Shown: positions 9,309 through 19,422, counted from the stretch's first letter. The stretch is DNA of 64,000 nucleotides from JBJHBP01 sp050485645 (GCA_050485645.1 JBJHBT010000014.1:1-64000); one strand, 5' to 3'. Numbers and translations are program-made. Notes: a model not told the origin generated them from the sequence alone.

Positions 9309-10436
9309 TTACACTTCGACCCCAAAGCTGAACACATACCTTCGGTCACTATCCTGACCAACATACGCCCCCTGTTCCTCGGCATAGGTCGTCAGCCCGA
9401 CGCGTACGATGCGCCAGCGATACGCCACGCCGGCAGTGGGCGCGCCCTGGTAGAGCCCGCCGCGCACGGCAAGGGATGAGCGTGCCGTGCGCCACGGATA
9501 CCACTCCACGCCGGCGCGGGCGCGCTTCAGCATGGAGCCGTCCTGTGGCAGGCGGTGCAGCACGTCGAAGTACTCGACGCTGATTCGGGTGTTGGTGCTG
9601 CGCTCGCCAATCTGCGGCCGGAAGGAGAAACCGGCCGTGACGGTTTGTTCGATGCGCCCCGCCACGCCGAAGTCCATGCCCGGAACCTGTTGCATGACGA
9701 CGGCCACCTGCGGTTGTGCCGCCGCGTAAGGTGCGAGCAGGTATTGGAACCCGATATCGAAGCCCGTTGTGCGGCCTGCCTCGCGGTCATCGGCAATGCT
9801 GCGATCTTCCTGTGTCAACTCCACCAGCTCGCGCACCGAGTAGGTGCGACTGACGCGATTACGTCGCAGTGACTTCACCGCCAGGCCGATGCGCAGCCGC
9901 TGCTGTTGCCACGCAACCCCGACCACGGGGCCGGTGAGTGAACGGCCGTCCGCTTCCAGAAAGCCTTCCTGCCCAAATCCCTGATGCGTGCGGCCATCGA
10001 ACTTGGCGGCTCCCAGCCAGGCGGCGCTGACGGCGAGCCGGGACCCGCGCCATGCGAATGTAGGCACGGTGACGGCCTCGCCATGCAGGTTGCGGCCACG
10101 ATGATCACGCAGCGTCTCCACCAGCGCCTCACGCTGCGGATCGAGCTCTTCAATATCCAGTGCGTCAACCAGCTGGCGTATGAAGGCTTCGGTTCGCCGC
10201 GAGCTGGCCACCGTCACATTGAGCGGCTGTATGTGCCAGCCTGGCGAAAGCCCGGCAAGCCCTGCCGGGTTGGTGAACAACGCGCCGGTATGGCCGCCGA
10301 CGGCCACGTCGGCGCCGCCCATCGCCAGCACGCGGGGTACCTTGTACACATCGGTGTATTCCAGGCCAGTGGCGTTCGCCGCCTGGAGTGTGCTCACCAG
10401 TGCCGCGACACACGCGCCTGCGCGCCACGGGTTCAT
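9309..10436 (-). CDS. TraF_2/PorV-like outer-membrane protein
   Basis: About 375 residues follow an Ala-rich signal peptide ending near ANATG. The first mature segment (PRVLAMGGADVAVGG) and ALFTNPAGLAGL match the start of outer-membrane barrels of the TraF_2/PorV/FadL-like group. The remainder alternates beta strands and ends YVFSFGVEV, a hydrophobic terminal strand typical of barrels. The frame is open further upstream (to 10751), but ATG 10434-10436 gives a signal peptide and overlaps the stop of the lipoprotein gene as ATGA, so the two are probably translationally coupled. Its cargo or partner is unknown. Confidence 0.65.
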   Translation of the reverse strand: MNPWRAGACVAALVSTLQAANATGLEYTDVYKVPRVLAMGGADVAVGGHTGALFTNPAGLAGLSPGWHIQPLNVTVASSRRTEAFIRQLVDALDIEELDPQREALVETLRDHRGRNLHGEAVTVPTFAWRGSRLAVSAAWLGAAKFDGRTHQGFGQEGFLEADGRSLTGPVVGVAWQQQRLRIGLAVKSLRRNRVSRTYSVRELVELTQEDRSIADDREAGRTTGFDIGFQYLLAPYAAAQPQVAVVMQQVPGMDFGVAGRIEQTVTAGFSFRPQIGERSTNTRISVEYFDVLHRLPQDGSMLKRARAGVEWYPWRTARSSLAVRGGLYQGAPTAGVAYRWRIVRVGLTTYAEEQGAYVGQDSDRRYVFSFGVEV

Positions 10437-11680
10437 TGGCGCAGATACTCCTTCAGCGCATCGAGTGTCAGGCGTGCGCTGTCGGCGTCGGTGATTTCGC
10501 ATTCCAGTTCCGGGTCGCCATTGGCGGGTTCGCAGAGATTCTCGCGCAACTCTTCCAGTTCGTCCTTCATTCGATCGGCATCGTCGCCTGTCAGTACGCC
10601 CAGCCATCGTTCCGCCTCGACGTTCACGGCAGACAGCAGAGTTTCGGTGACACTCATCGCACCCTGTCCTTCCAGCCGCGGGATGGGGCAGGGCCAGCAG
10701 CCCTGATCGGTGTCCGGTGCGCTGCAGGTCCGGGTGACTTCCGTTTCGCACAGGCCATCGGTGACGATCACCTGATTACGCGCCGAGGGCTGCAGAAAAC
10801 GCATTGCGGTCCGGTCGGCTTCACAGATGCCGCCGGGTTCAACGGTGATGCGAATCGGCAGCAGCGTGGCGAAGTTCTGGCCGTTCTCGAAAAACGGCAC
10901 CTGATCGATGCCGGCGATGCGTTCCCAGCGCACGGCGCCTGTTTCCACGCCCTGCCGTGTGCCGGCCGGGCGACAGACGCCACCGCCGCTGTCCAGGCGT
11001 GTGCGGGCATGCAGCGCACAGGCGGAAATTTCGGCTTCGTCGGCGATACCGGACGCGTTGCGGTCGTTGTTGCAGTCCAGCGGCACCAGCCCGAGAAAGG
11101 CGTCGAGCGCGTTGTTCAGCAGCAGATCGAAGCTGCGCGCGAGGCGGGCGTAGGCGAACAGGCCACTGGTAAAACAGGCGTCTCGTTGCAGGCGCGACAG
11201 AAGGTGAACGTTTTCCTCGCGGCAGGCTTCGTCGATGCCATCGGGGAACGCGGTCATCATACGTCCGTAGGCGCGATTGGCCTCGGTGACGTAACGCAGC
11301 GCGGCGCCAGATGCGCCGAGTCCGGTGAGCGACTGCAGCAGGCGCCGGTCGGCGTCTTCATCGTCATCGCCGGCGTCGGCGCTCAGTACGATCAGCAGCA
11401 GGTCGGCTATGTCGTATTCGGCGATGCCCAGATACGCGGCGGCGCGATTGATCTCGATCTCATGGTCGGTCATCGAGGCGCGGCACTCAGCGCTGTCCAG
11501 GCGTGTGAGCGCTGATTCGTACTCGCCGCTATCCAGATCCAGACCAACGGCATACGCGCAGGCTTCGGGCGTGCCGCGTTCCTGCACGACGCAGCCGGAA
11601 AGCAGGGCGGCGGCCAGTACGACGAGGTACGGGGCGAGCCGGCGACGCGCAGGGTCCGCAGTTTCCGTCATCTCCTGCAT
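10433..11680 (-). CDS. Hypothetical lipoprotein with repeat-like helices
   Basis: About 415 residues. A hydrophobic leader ends in a lipobox (ALLSGC), so the protein should be lipidated. The mature part is acidic (Asp/Glu-rich), has TPR-like helical content near the N-terminus (GEYESALTRLDSAEC) and at least a dozen cysteines, unusual for a periplasmic lipoprotein. No named domain was recognised. ATG 11680 and ATG 11671 are both possible starts and both keep the lipobox; a longer frame to 11743 would bury it. It is the first gene of a two-gene unit with the outer-membrane protein downstream. Confidence 0.6.
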   Translation of the reverse strand: MQEMTETADPARRRLAPYLVVLAAALLSGCVVQERGTPEACAYAVGLDLDSGEYESALTRLDSAECRASMTDHEIEINRAAAYLGIAEYDIADLLLIVLSADAGDDDEDADRRLLQSLTGLGASGAALRYVTEANRAYGRMMTAFPDGIDEACREENVHLLSRLQRDACFTSGLFAYARLARSFDLLLNNALDAFLGLVPLDCNNDRNASGIADEAEISACALHARTRLDSGGGVCRPAGTRQGVETGAVRWERIAGIDQVPFFENGQNFATLLPIRITVEPGGICEADRTAMRFLQPSARNQVIVTDGLCETEVTRTCSAPDTDQGCWPCPIPRLEGQGAMSVTETLLSAVNVEAERWLGVLTGDDADRMKDELEELRENLCEPANGDPELECEITDADSARLTLDALKEYLRQ

Positions 11681-11751
11681 ACAGTGGACTATGCCATTGC
11701 CGCGCCAATGGATAAACCGGTGCGGAGGAAGGCGGCCGGCCACTGATCCGC

Positions 11752-11927
11752 CTACCCGATAATCTCCCCTGCGTGCAGCCGGCGAACGAAGGCGTTAACC
11801 GGCTGCACCTGAACGCCGTCGATGTTCATGAAGAGGCTGGTGGCGTCAGTATTCTTGTATACATCGACACCAAATTTGCCGTAAATCTGGTGTCGATGCA
11901 TACAAAAATGCCGCCAAATGTTGAGGC
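11752..11927. other. Spacer with strong inverted repeat
   Basis: The gap between the peroxidase-like gene and the lipoprotein gene contains an imperfect inverted repeat at about 11853-11900. Its arms are ATACATCGACACCA and TGGTGTCGATGCAT around an AT-rich loop, a stem of about 14-16 bp. No T-tract follows on either side within a few bases. Minus-strand coding-like sequence runs through it (ending ...RRLHAGEIIG at 11752), possibly the remnant of a small gene. Confidence 0.4.
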
Positions 11928-14900
11928 TTACGGCACCTGGCCACCAGCAGGGCACGCCATCCCACCGTCTCTCTGATCGATCACGATGAACTGATTCGCG
12001 GCAATCCCTTCGCAAACCAGTTCGTCGCCGTTCGGCCACACCACTCGCAGCTCGTCTATCAGACTTGCCTCACCGACACCAAAGTGAATGTCGGGTAGGT
12101 TCTGGCTGTTGAAGTTGCTGTTTGCTTCGCTGAGACGCATTTGCGTCTGCACACCGTTGCCGTGGCCGACGTTGGCCGTCGCGTAGATCCTGGCCCCGAT
12201 CGCGTCGGTGTTCGGGCTGTTGCCGACCAGCCGCACGTTCAGGAACCGACTGCCGGGGCCGCTGCCGATCTGGTTCTCGAAGAACTGCAGGCCCGTGGAG
12301 TGATCGAACACGACGATGTCGATGTCGCCGTCGCGGTCGTAGTCGAAGCACACGACACCGCGCCCTTCGGACGGGACATCGATGTTCCAGGGTGTGGCCT
12401 CCTCGGCGAAGGTGCGGTTGCCGTTGTTGATGAACAGGCGTGGAGGTTTGTTCTGGAACACCTCTTCCGTGATCTTGTCGTAGTGTTCCTGCGCCAGACG
12501 CGCTCGATTGCTGGTGACGACATCATCCGGTATGTAGCCGAAACCATTGACGTGGAAGAGATCGATAAACCCGTCGTTGTTGAAATCGGCGGCACACGCA
12601 CCCCAGCCCCAGTGTCCGTCACGCAGACCCGTGTCCTCGGTAATGTCCTCGAATGCGATCCGGTCGTGTGTGCTCACGTTACGATACAGGCGGTTGCCCG
12701 ATATGCCCCAGTTGCCAACCGGTTCGTCTGTTTCCGGGTCTTTGTTTCCGGTCCGGTCGTATATGGACGTTACGAACCATTCCAGATTACCGTCGTTGTT
12801 GATATCCAGCAGCGCGCTGCCCATGCCGTTCTCGTCCGAAACCACCCGTCTGACCGTTTCGTTGACAAACAACGGACCGCCTGACGCGTCGCCGATGTTG
12901 CGCAGTGTAACGCTGGTCCTGAAATCCGAGGCGATGACCAGATCCAGCCGTCCGTTGCCGGTGAAGTCAGCGAACCTGGGTGTGAAGTTGAACCGTTGAT
13001 CTATGAACGCCGATGACGTTTGTGCCTGAACATCCCACGGTGTCAGCGTTGTGCCGTCGTTTCGCCACAGCGCCGGAGACGTTCCGTCGGTTCCGAGTGT
13101 GGCTCCCCAATGCGCCAGAAAGAGATACGGATAGCCTGTTGCATCCAGCGGGGCGAACGAAATGCCGTAGGTTGGACGAGCCATGGGTAACGACGCCACG
13201 GGTGAATAGTAGCCGGCCTCGTCACGGGCCAACACCGGCACGGAATGGGACTTGATGTTTCCCAGTATCAGCTCACGACGATAATTGCCGTTCAGATCGG
13301 CGATGGCGGCCCCGGTGTACTCTGGTTCGATGAGGCCGGTGATCATGTCCACGGATTCGAACATCGTGCCGTTCGAATTGCGGTAGATGCGCATCCCCGG
13401 TGGTACGCCGGGAACGACGCCGCTGGTGAATATCAGATCGGGCCAGCAGTCGTCGGTGAGATAGGCGGCGGACACGCCACCACCGATCATGGTCACCTCC
13501 AGATTGATGCGATCGAACCAGGTCTGGGGTCTGTATCGATGGCGATCATTGAGCCCGAAAGCAGGGTCCTCATCGCGCCGCAGGAACATCGGCAAGCCTG
13601 TGTTTCCAACGGTCAGCAGGCCATTCTCACAGTTTTCCACGTCGGCGAACGTCTGGCGATCGAAGGTGGGCGGGAACTGCATCGTGATGAACGGCGGATA
13701 GTCGCCCGGCATTGTCGAGATGACCTCAGGCGGAAACGCCAGAGATTCATCCCTGATCAATGTGTGACCATCCGGGTCATCGTGCTCCCCGGGCGCCCAC
13801 TGACTGATGCAGTCGTGGTCGGCGACGCAGCGATCGGTCAGGGTATTCAGAAATGCGACGAGTTCCTGAATCTCCGACCAGCGCAGTTGCCTCGCAGGCA
13901 GCAGGTGTTCAGCGAAGCCCGGTTCCTCGATTGATGTACGGGTGTGAGCCTCGGCGTGCTGGTAGGTGATCCCGATGCGCCAGAACTGCTCGAGATGGCT
14001 GAGCGAAAAATCGAACATATCGACACCCGCTCGCGGATCGGCGTGGTACATCAACAGGTCTTCGAGCGTCGCGAAGCTGCCACTGTGGCCATAAGGCGCT
14101 GTTGTGGCGACGTTCAGAAGGCTCGGTGTCCGGAACGCGAACATGTCTTCGTCGGCACGACTGATGTTCCACCGGCCCAGGTCTGTGCGATCCGCACGCA
14201 GAAAGCCGCGGCCGAGCTGCGGGAATCCTACGTTGTGGAAGGATTCATCGGAGAAGCGGTCGCCACTATGGCACGCTGCGCAACCCAGGCCGCCTTCCGA
14301 CAACGGCGTATGAAACAGGAGTGCTCCGCGTTTGGCGTCGACAGAGATTGCCGAGGAACTGCCGTTCAGATAATCACGCCAGGGCGTGTCGACGAAAGTC
14401 TTCGACGCGATGTAGGCTGCCAGCGCACGTTGAATGTTCAACATGCTGATGACTTCATCCGGTTCGGCCGTCGGCATGCCGAAGGCTTCCCGAAAGCGCT
14501 GCAGCCAGTTTTCCGGGCCATCGGCTTTGGGGTTGTACTCGGTGTCCACCTCGCCTTGCAGACGCCTCACGAGATGCTCACGGTATTCAACGGGCGTCGG
14601 ATACTCGGTATACATGAACCCGCGCATTTCGTTGTCGTTGACGATCGGAAGCTTCATCGTGAATTCGAGCAGACCGGAAAGAGGCTCCGGATCGGGGCGC
14701 TGACCGGATTCCGGTGTCTGGATCAGCTGCCCGGCGGCGCCTGGCACCGTGTTGGCTTCCAGTGAGAATACGCGCCCATCCAGCATCACCGAGCGATCGA
14801 AGAGCGCTGCATTGAATGTCGTGATGCTGTTTCGGTGCATGTTCGGACCGCCATCGGCACGAGGATCCGGGTCACGCTGCGGATCTACTTCGCGACCAGG

Positions 14901-15302
14901 GCCGACGGCGGCGGCATTCCTTGGTACGACGCCAACTGATATGGAGAGTCCGTCGCTGCCACCGAAATCAGTGTGATGGCAGGTGCCACAGGAAATGTCG
15001 TAGCCCGCCGCGAGTGTCTGGGAGAAGAACAGCAGCTGACCCAGTTTCACGAGTGGATCATCGTCCGGGATGGTCTGCGTCATGCCTCGCGGCGTTGCCG
15101 GATCACCGGTCAGGCCGAGTTGATCAACGGCCAGTGTGACGAGTCTGAGATCCAGATCCGGGTTGGATGGGCCTCCCGGCCCGGGCGGCGTGTACGTATC
15201 TGGTCCGCCTCCACTGCCACCGCAGCCGGTGATCAGGAGTACGCCGAGTGCGATTGCGCCGAGCTTTCGCAGGCGAGCGAGCTTCAGCAGGTGAAGAGTC
15301 AC
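11928..15302 (-). CDS. Di-heme cytochrome c peroxidase-like / FG-GAP / ASPIC lipoprotein, copy 1
   Basis: This 1124-residue protein is a fusion. A leader ends in a lipobox (LLITGC, lipid Cys about residue 27). Residues about 55-480 are a MauG/CcpA-type di-heme peroxidase domain with two heme c motifs, CGTCH (105-109) and CAACH (341-345). Residues about 600-1030 carry FG-GAP/VCBS repeats with Asp-rich loops (DLNGNYRRE, DFTGNGRLD, DINNDGNLE, DFNNDGFID, DYDRDGDID). The C-terminus is an ASPIC/UnbV domain (NTDAIGARIYA, LPDIHFGVGEA, VWPNGDE). The GTG start at 15302 follows an AGGGGG ribosome-binding site. It should be anchored in the envelope facing the periplasm and act in oxidation chemistry. It diverges from a TonB receptor and has a full paralogue at 27923-31264. 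Confidence 0.85.
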   Translation of the reverse strand: MTLHLLKLARLRKLGAIALGVLLITGCGGSGGGPDTYTPPGPGGPSNPDLDLRLVTLAVDQLGLTGDPATPRGMTQTIPDDDPLVKLGQLLFFSQTLAAGYDISCGTCHHTDFGGSDGLSISVGVVPRNAAAVGPGREVDPQRDPDPRADGGPNMHRNSITTFNAALFDRSVMLDGRVFSLEANTVPGAAGQLIQTPESGQRPDPEPLSGLLEFTMKLPIVNDNEMRGFMYTEYPTPVEYREHLVRRLQGEVDTEYNPKADGPENWLQRFREAFGMPTAEPDEVISMLNIQRALAAYIASKTFVDTPWRDYLNGSSSAISVDAKRGALLFHTPLSEGGLGCAACHSGDRFSDESFHNVGFPQLGRGFLRADRTDLGRWNISRADEDMFAFRTPSLLNVATTAPYGHSGSFATLEDLLMYHADPRAGVDMFDFSLSHLEQFWRIGITYQHAEAHTRTSIEEPGFAEHLLPARQLRWSEIQELVAFLNTLTDRCVADHDCISQWAPGEHDDPDGHTLIRDESLAFPPEVISTMPGDYPPFITMQFPPTFDRQTFADVENCENGLLTVGNTGLPMFLRRDEDPAFGLNDRHRYRPQTWFDRINLEVTMIGGGVSAAYLTDDCWPDLIFTSGVVPGVPPGMRIYRNSNGTMFESVDMITGLIEPEYTGAAIADLNGNYRRELILGNIKSHSVPVLARDEAGYYSPVASLPMARPTYGISFAPLDATGYPYLFLAHWGATLGTDGTSPALWRNDGTTLTPWDVQAQTSSAFIDQRFNFTPRFADFTGNGRLDLVIASDFRTSVTLRNIGDASGGPLFVNETVRRVVSDENGMGSALLDINNDGNLEWFVTSIYDRTGNKDPETDEPVGNWGISGNRLYRNVSTHDRIAFEDITEDTGLRDGHWGWGACAADFNNDGFIDLFHVNGFGYIPDDVVTSNRARLAQEHYDKITEEVFQNKPPRLFINNGNRTFAEEATPWNIDVPSEGRGVVCFDYDRDGDIDIVVFDHSTGLQFFENQIGSGPGSRFLNVRLVGNSPNTDAIGARIYATANVGHGNGVQTQMRLSEANSNFNSQNLPDIHFGVGEASLIDELRVVWPNGDELVCEGIAANQFIVIDQRDGGMACPAGGQVP

Positions 15303-15819
15303 CGTGGCCCCCTGTTTGATAATAACGATTGCAATTATGGGTGTTCCGGCTGCAGACGACCTAGTTGCTACACAAACGATCGCATATGCTCGGATATTTG
15401 CCGATGGCTGGTTGAAGATTGCCGTACTTCAATCGTTTGCGTCAATGCCTGTCCGCAACATTCTTTTACGCTTGTTCGCCGACGAGAGGGCTTGATATCA
15501 AGACACAGTAATGATTGTTGCGAAAAAACATCAGTTCACTCCTGGCAGTGGTGTTCGGGGCATGCCTGTCGCGACAGGTGTGGCGTGATGGCGGCCAGTT
15601 GTTCGGCCGCAGGGCCAGTGTTGTTGCGAAATGCAATCGTTTCTATTGCGATTTACAAACGGTTGCGGTACTTTCCGCAACACTGCCGATCCCGGGCGCA
15701 ACGCGGGTCCGGGGATCGGCAACTGACTGAGGCATTGATCGACGGCGGCACAGGCGATCTGTTGCGCTTCCGTCATACGAAACAACAAACGTTCACAAAC
15801 AGTTCAGGGGGCAATTGGT
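15303..15819. promoter_or_regulatory. Divergent control region with LacI-type palindromes
   Basis: This 517-base region separates the peroxidase fusion from its receptor. It contains several palindromes centred on CG: ATAACGATTGCAA (15322-15334), CACAAACGATCGCA (15371-15384), TCAATCGTTTGCG (15429-15441), TGCAATCGTTTCT (15632-15644) and CAAACGGTTGCGG (15656-15668). They resemble LacI/GalR-family operators. The 11-mer GCAAACGATTG, found here on the minus strand, also occurs before the third receptor. No regulator gene of this family lies in the window. Confidence 0.5.
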
Positions 15820-18800
15820 ATGCAAACCTTAGAAAACCTGGGTGGCGTGCGCAGGGGTGCACTGTCGTCGGCCATAGCGGCAATCCTGCTGTGTTCGGCC
15901 CAGAGCAGCGCGTACGCTCAGCAACAGGCGGCGTCGGAAGCGGAGGCTTCTGAAACCGATGAAATCGTCGTGACCGGCACACGTATTCGCCGTAACGACT
16001 TCAATTCGCCGAACGCGGTCGCCACGCTGACGTCCGAAGACATCGACGCACTCGGTCTGCTCAGCGTGGCTGACATGCTGCTTGAAATGACATCAAACGT
16101 CGCCAGCGAGTCGCTGGAGACCAGCGGCGACTCATCGTTCTTCGTCGGTGCGACACTGGCCAACCTGCGCGGCCTGAATCCGTCCTTCGGTGCGTCACGC
16201 ACATTGACGCTGGTGGATGGCCGACGCATGCCGGGCACCACGAACGGTGGCGCGGTGGATCTGAGCATGGTGCCGTCTGTCCTGGTCGGGCGGATGGAGA
16301 CCGTGACGGGCGGCGCGAGCGCGACCTACGGATCCGACGCGATCGCCGGTGTGGTCAACATCGTACTGAACCGTGAGATCGAAGGCACGCGCATTCGTAT
16401 GGACTATGGTCAGTACGATGCCGGCGACGGCAAGCAGTACACGTTCAGCATCGCGAACGGTACACGCGTCCTGAACGGTCGCGGTCACTTCACCGTCGGT
16501 TTCGAGCACGACGATCGCAAGCCGGTTCTGAACTGTCACACGGCGCGCGACTGGTGCGGACGGGGATTCGACTATGTCGACAATGGCGCCGGCGGCGGTC
16601 AGGGTACACCGGTTCCCAATGACCCGCGTGCCTGGGACGAGCTGCCGCTGCTGGGCAATCCGAGACTTCCGGGCCTGGGGCTTCCGCGCTATGCGGTGTT
16701 CGAGGACGTGCGTTTTCTGCACAGCAATCCCTACGGTTCACTGCATACAGACAATAATGTCCCCGGGGATCCGTTCAACGGCGTTTTCCTTCAGTTCACG
16801 CCCGATGGTTCGGACATCCTTCCATACCAGGAGAGCCTGGGCGATATGTGGAAGGAGTATGCGTATGACGTCGGTGCGAATGCGCGCGTGGTCGGCGGTG
16901 AGGGCAAGCTGCGTTCGCACGGCTACACGCTGCGCCAGGGGTCGGAGCGGAACAACGTCTATGGTCGGTTCATCTACGGAATCAATGACTATACGTCGGT
17001 GACGACGGAGCTGTCATTCAACCGCAATGAGGCGCGTAATTCACAAACCCGTCCAGGCTTCTTCTTCCGCAACGACTGCATCATCATCGGCGCCGCGGAT
17101 CCGATGCTGGACAATGCATTCACGAACCCGCAGTTCATGACCGCGCAGGCGCGTCAGGCGATGATCGACAGGGGTACGGCTACCGAATGCCGCGGTGGTG
17201 CCTACAACTATCTGGATTCGTTCGATCTGTTCGGTATAACGTTCGGTGCGCAGCCACAGCCCGGCGTGGTACTGCGAAAGGACTGGAGCGATCAGCTGGA
17301 AGGTTTCTCGGAATCCGAAACAGACACGCTGCGGGCCGTGGTCAGCGCACAGGGCGGGCTGTTCGGTGGCCGTAACTGGACCTATGACACGAGTCTTACC
17401 TACGGCAGGACCGATCGCTATCAGGCGCAGATCAACAATCGCACGAATCGCCGCTACCAGATGGCACTGGATTCGGTGATCGATTCCAATACCGGCCTCC
17501 CCGTCTGTCGTGTCAACGAATCGGGCGCTCTGGGCGAGGCGAATCGCGAGGCCTGGCAGGGCTATTTCACGCAACAGTACGGGGACCAGGCCCAGGAAGT
17601 GGTCGATTCGCTTCGGGAAAGCTGTGCGCCGCTGAATCCGTTCGGTCTGACGGCTTCGCAGGATGCCATCGATTACGCGTGGTCGGATCTGATCGAGTTC
17701 ACGAAGAGCACGAACACGATCGGTTCGGTGTCGTTCTCAGGCAGCTTCTGGGACGGCATCGGTGCGGGTCCGTTTCAGATGGCCGGTGGTATCGACTATC
17801 GCAGAAGCGAGACCGACAACTGGACTGGCGGGGATGCGAACGTGCACCGTCGAATCGACTTCAATACACAGTACGGGGACCCGTGGAAGGGTGGCTCGGA
17901 AGTCGCTGACGTGTTCGCTGAGCTCGAGTTTCCCCTGCTTCGCGGCCGGTCGGGCGCAGACTATATGATGCTGAACATCTCGCACCGCCGTTCGCGCGCC
18001 GAGTCCTTCCGTGAAGATGCCGAGGAAAGGCAGGAACAGCTGCGCTACTCGGACTCGCAGAAGGTGTCGTGGGTCTATCGGCCCATCAACTGGCTGACGC
18101 TGCGAACCACGCGCTCGATCGATATCCGTCAACCGAGTACGCGGGAGCTGTTCTATCGCCAGTCGCTGGCCGGCGGCGGCGCATTCGCGTTCCAGCTCAA
18201 TCCGTGGCGCGACGAAACGGTCTCTCCGATGCAGTCGGATCAGTACACGACGATCATTGGCTCGAACCCGAATCTTCGTAATGAACGATCGATCACCGAA
18301 ACACTCGGGTTCGTGTTCCAGCCCCAGGGCTGGGGAAGGGGGCTGCAGTTCTCGATCGACTACTACAAGATTCAGGTCAAGGACGGCATTACTTACGGCA
18401 ACGTGGCTGATCAGGAGAACATCGACTTGTTCGGAACGACATTCGGACAACCAACGGTGCCGTTCGAGATCTTCCGTTGCTGGTACTACGAAGATCCGTT
18501 CTATTGCAGCCTGATCGAGTTTGGCGAGCCGAATCCGGATGAGCCTGACAATCCACGCAGCAATATCGAAAGCTACACGACGTCGATGGTGAACTCGGAG
18601 CCTTTCTGGTCGCGTGGATTCGATGTCTCGGCCAACTACAACAAGCGGCTGGCCCGCGGAAGCTTCTCGGTGCGACTGATGGCGACCCGTTCGATCGAAC
18701 AGAGCGTCTGTATCGAATCGGAGCGCGTCAGTATTGATGAAGTGACCTGTACGCTGCGCGACAACGTGGTCGGGCAGACGGGCGGCCTGCGGGGTGGTGG

Positions 18801-19209
18801 ACTGTTCTCGAACTACACGCCGACGCCGACCTGGTCGGGCAACCTGTTCGGCACCTATCGCCGCAACGCGTTATCGGTGACCGCACAGGCAAGATTCATC
18901 GGCAAGGCCCAGGGCTCGGTGTTCTGGGTGGGTCCGGATGATCCGCGCTGGGCGCCGGACAGCCACTTCACCATCTCACGCAACCTGATGCCGAGCTGGA
19001 CGACGTGGAACACCACGATCAGCTACAACTTCAATCAGTCCCGGTTCGCACCGGAGCGGTTCAGCGATCTGAACCTGTCGCTGCGTATTGACAATGTTTT
19101 CGACAAGCAGCCTGACTTCTGGTCCGGCGGCAACATCGCGGGCGTCAACACGCGGTTCTTCAACGGCATGGGCCGAAACTACCGGCTTGGGCTGACGATG
19201 GGCTTCTGA
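15820..19209 (+). CDS. TonB-dependent receptor, copy 1
   Basis: The 1129-residue outer-membrane receptor starts with a signal peptide (cleavage after AYA, near residue 33). A plug domain opens with DEIVVTGTRIRR (48-58) and LVDGRRMPGTTNGGAV, and a long beta-barrel ends in GMGRNYRLGLTMGF with the terminal Phe expected of outer-membrane barrels. The length is well above the usual 700-900 residues of siderophore receptors and is nearer that of large carbohydrate or oligomer receptors. ATG 15820 is preceded by a purine-rich AGGGGGC. It diverges from the peroxidase fusion and has close paralogues at 31655 and 36102. The ligand is unknown. Confidence 0.92.
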   Translation: MQTLENLGGVRRGALSSAIAAILLCSAQSSAYAQQQAASEAEASETDEIVVTGTRIRRNDFNSPNAVATLTSEDIDALGLLSVADMLLEMTSNVASESLETSGDSSFFVGATLANLRGLNPSFGASRTLTLVDGRRMPGTTNGGAVDLSMVPSVLVGRMETVTGGASATYGSDAIAGVVNIVLNREIEGTRIRMDYGQYDAGDGKQYTFSIANGTRVLNGRGHFTVGFEHDDRKPVLNCHTARDWCGRGFDYVDNGAGGGQGTPVPNDPRAWDELPLLGNPRLPGLGLPRYAVFEDVRFLHSNPYGSLHTDNNVPGDPFNGVFLQFTPDGSDILPYQESLGDMWKEYAYDVGANARVVGGEGKLRSHGYTLRQGSERNNVYGRFIYGINDYTSVTTELSFNRNEARNSQTRPGFFFRNDCIIIGAADPMLDNAFTNPQFMTAQARQAMIDRGTATECRGGAYNYLDSFDLFGITFGAQPQPGVVLRKDWSDQLEGFSESETDTLRAVVSAQGGLFGGRNWTYDTSLTYGRTDRYQAQINNRTNRRYQMALDSVIDSNTGLPVCRVNESGALGEANREAWQGYFTQQYGDQAQEVVDSLRESCAPLNPFGLTASQDAIDYAWSDLIEFTKSTNTIGSVSFSGSFWDGIGAGPFQMAGGIDYRRSETDNWTGGDANVHRRIDFNTQYGDPWKGGSEVADVFAELEFPLLRGRSGADYMMLNISHRRSRAESFREDAEERQEQLRYSDSQKVSWVYRPINWLTLRTTRSIDIRQPSTRELFYRQSLAGGGAFAFQLNPWRDETVSPMQSDQYTTIIGSNPNLRNERSITETLGFVFQPQGWGRGLQFSIDYYKIQVKDGITYGNVADQENIDLFGTTFGQPTVPFEIFRCWYYEDPFYCSLIEFGEPNPDEPDNPRSNIESYTTSMVNSEPFWSRGFDVSANYNKRLARGSFSVRLMATRSIEQSVCIESERVSIDEVTCTLRDNVVGQTGGLRGGGLFSNYTPTPTWSGNLFGTYRRNALSVTAQARFIGKAQGSVFWVGPDDPRWAPDSHFTISRNLMPSWTTWNTTISYNFNQSRFAPERFSDLNLSLRIDNVFDKQPDFWSGGNIAGVNTRFFNGMGRNYRLGLTMGF

Positions 19210-19305
19210 CCGTGTTTCTAAAACCGTAGCCGACGTCTGTGGGTATTGGGCACACAACGCTCGAACCCGATCGACTTAACGCTGCAATCTGGCTGGTAAC
19301 ACGTT

Positions 19306-19341
19306 GTGCCGTGTTCCCGAACGGTAACACGGCACTTTTTT
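19306..19341 (+). terminator. Rho-independent terminator after receptor 1
   Basis: A 10-bp stem (GTGCCGTGTT with AACACGGCAC) is followed by six T residues, 97 bases after the receptor stop. Confidence 0.85.
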
Positions 19342-19342
19342 C

Positions 19343-19378
19343 GCGCCGTTCATGGCGCCGATCGCCATGAACGGCGCT
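19343..19378. repeat. Perfect 15-bp inverted repeat
   Basis: GCGCCGTTCATGGCG and its exact complement CGCCATGAACGGCGC flank a 5-6 base loop between converging genes. No T-tract follows on either strand, so it is more likely a barrier to antisense readthrough, an mRNA-end stabiliser or a protein site than a classical terminator. Confidence 0.7.
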
Positions 19379-19422
19379 TGTCCGCGAGCGCAGACAAGGC
19401 TCAACCATCCGATCAGTGCAAG

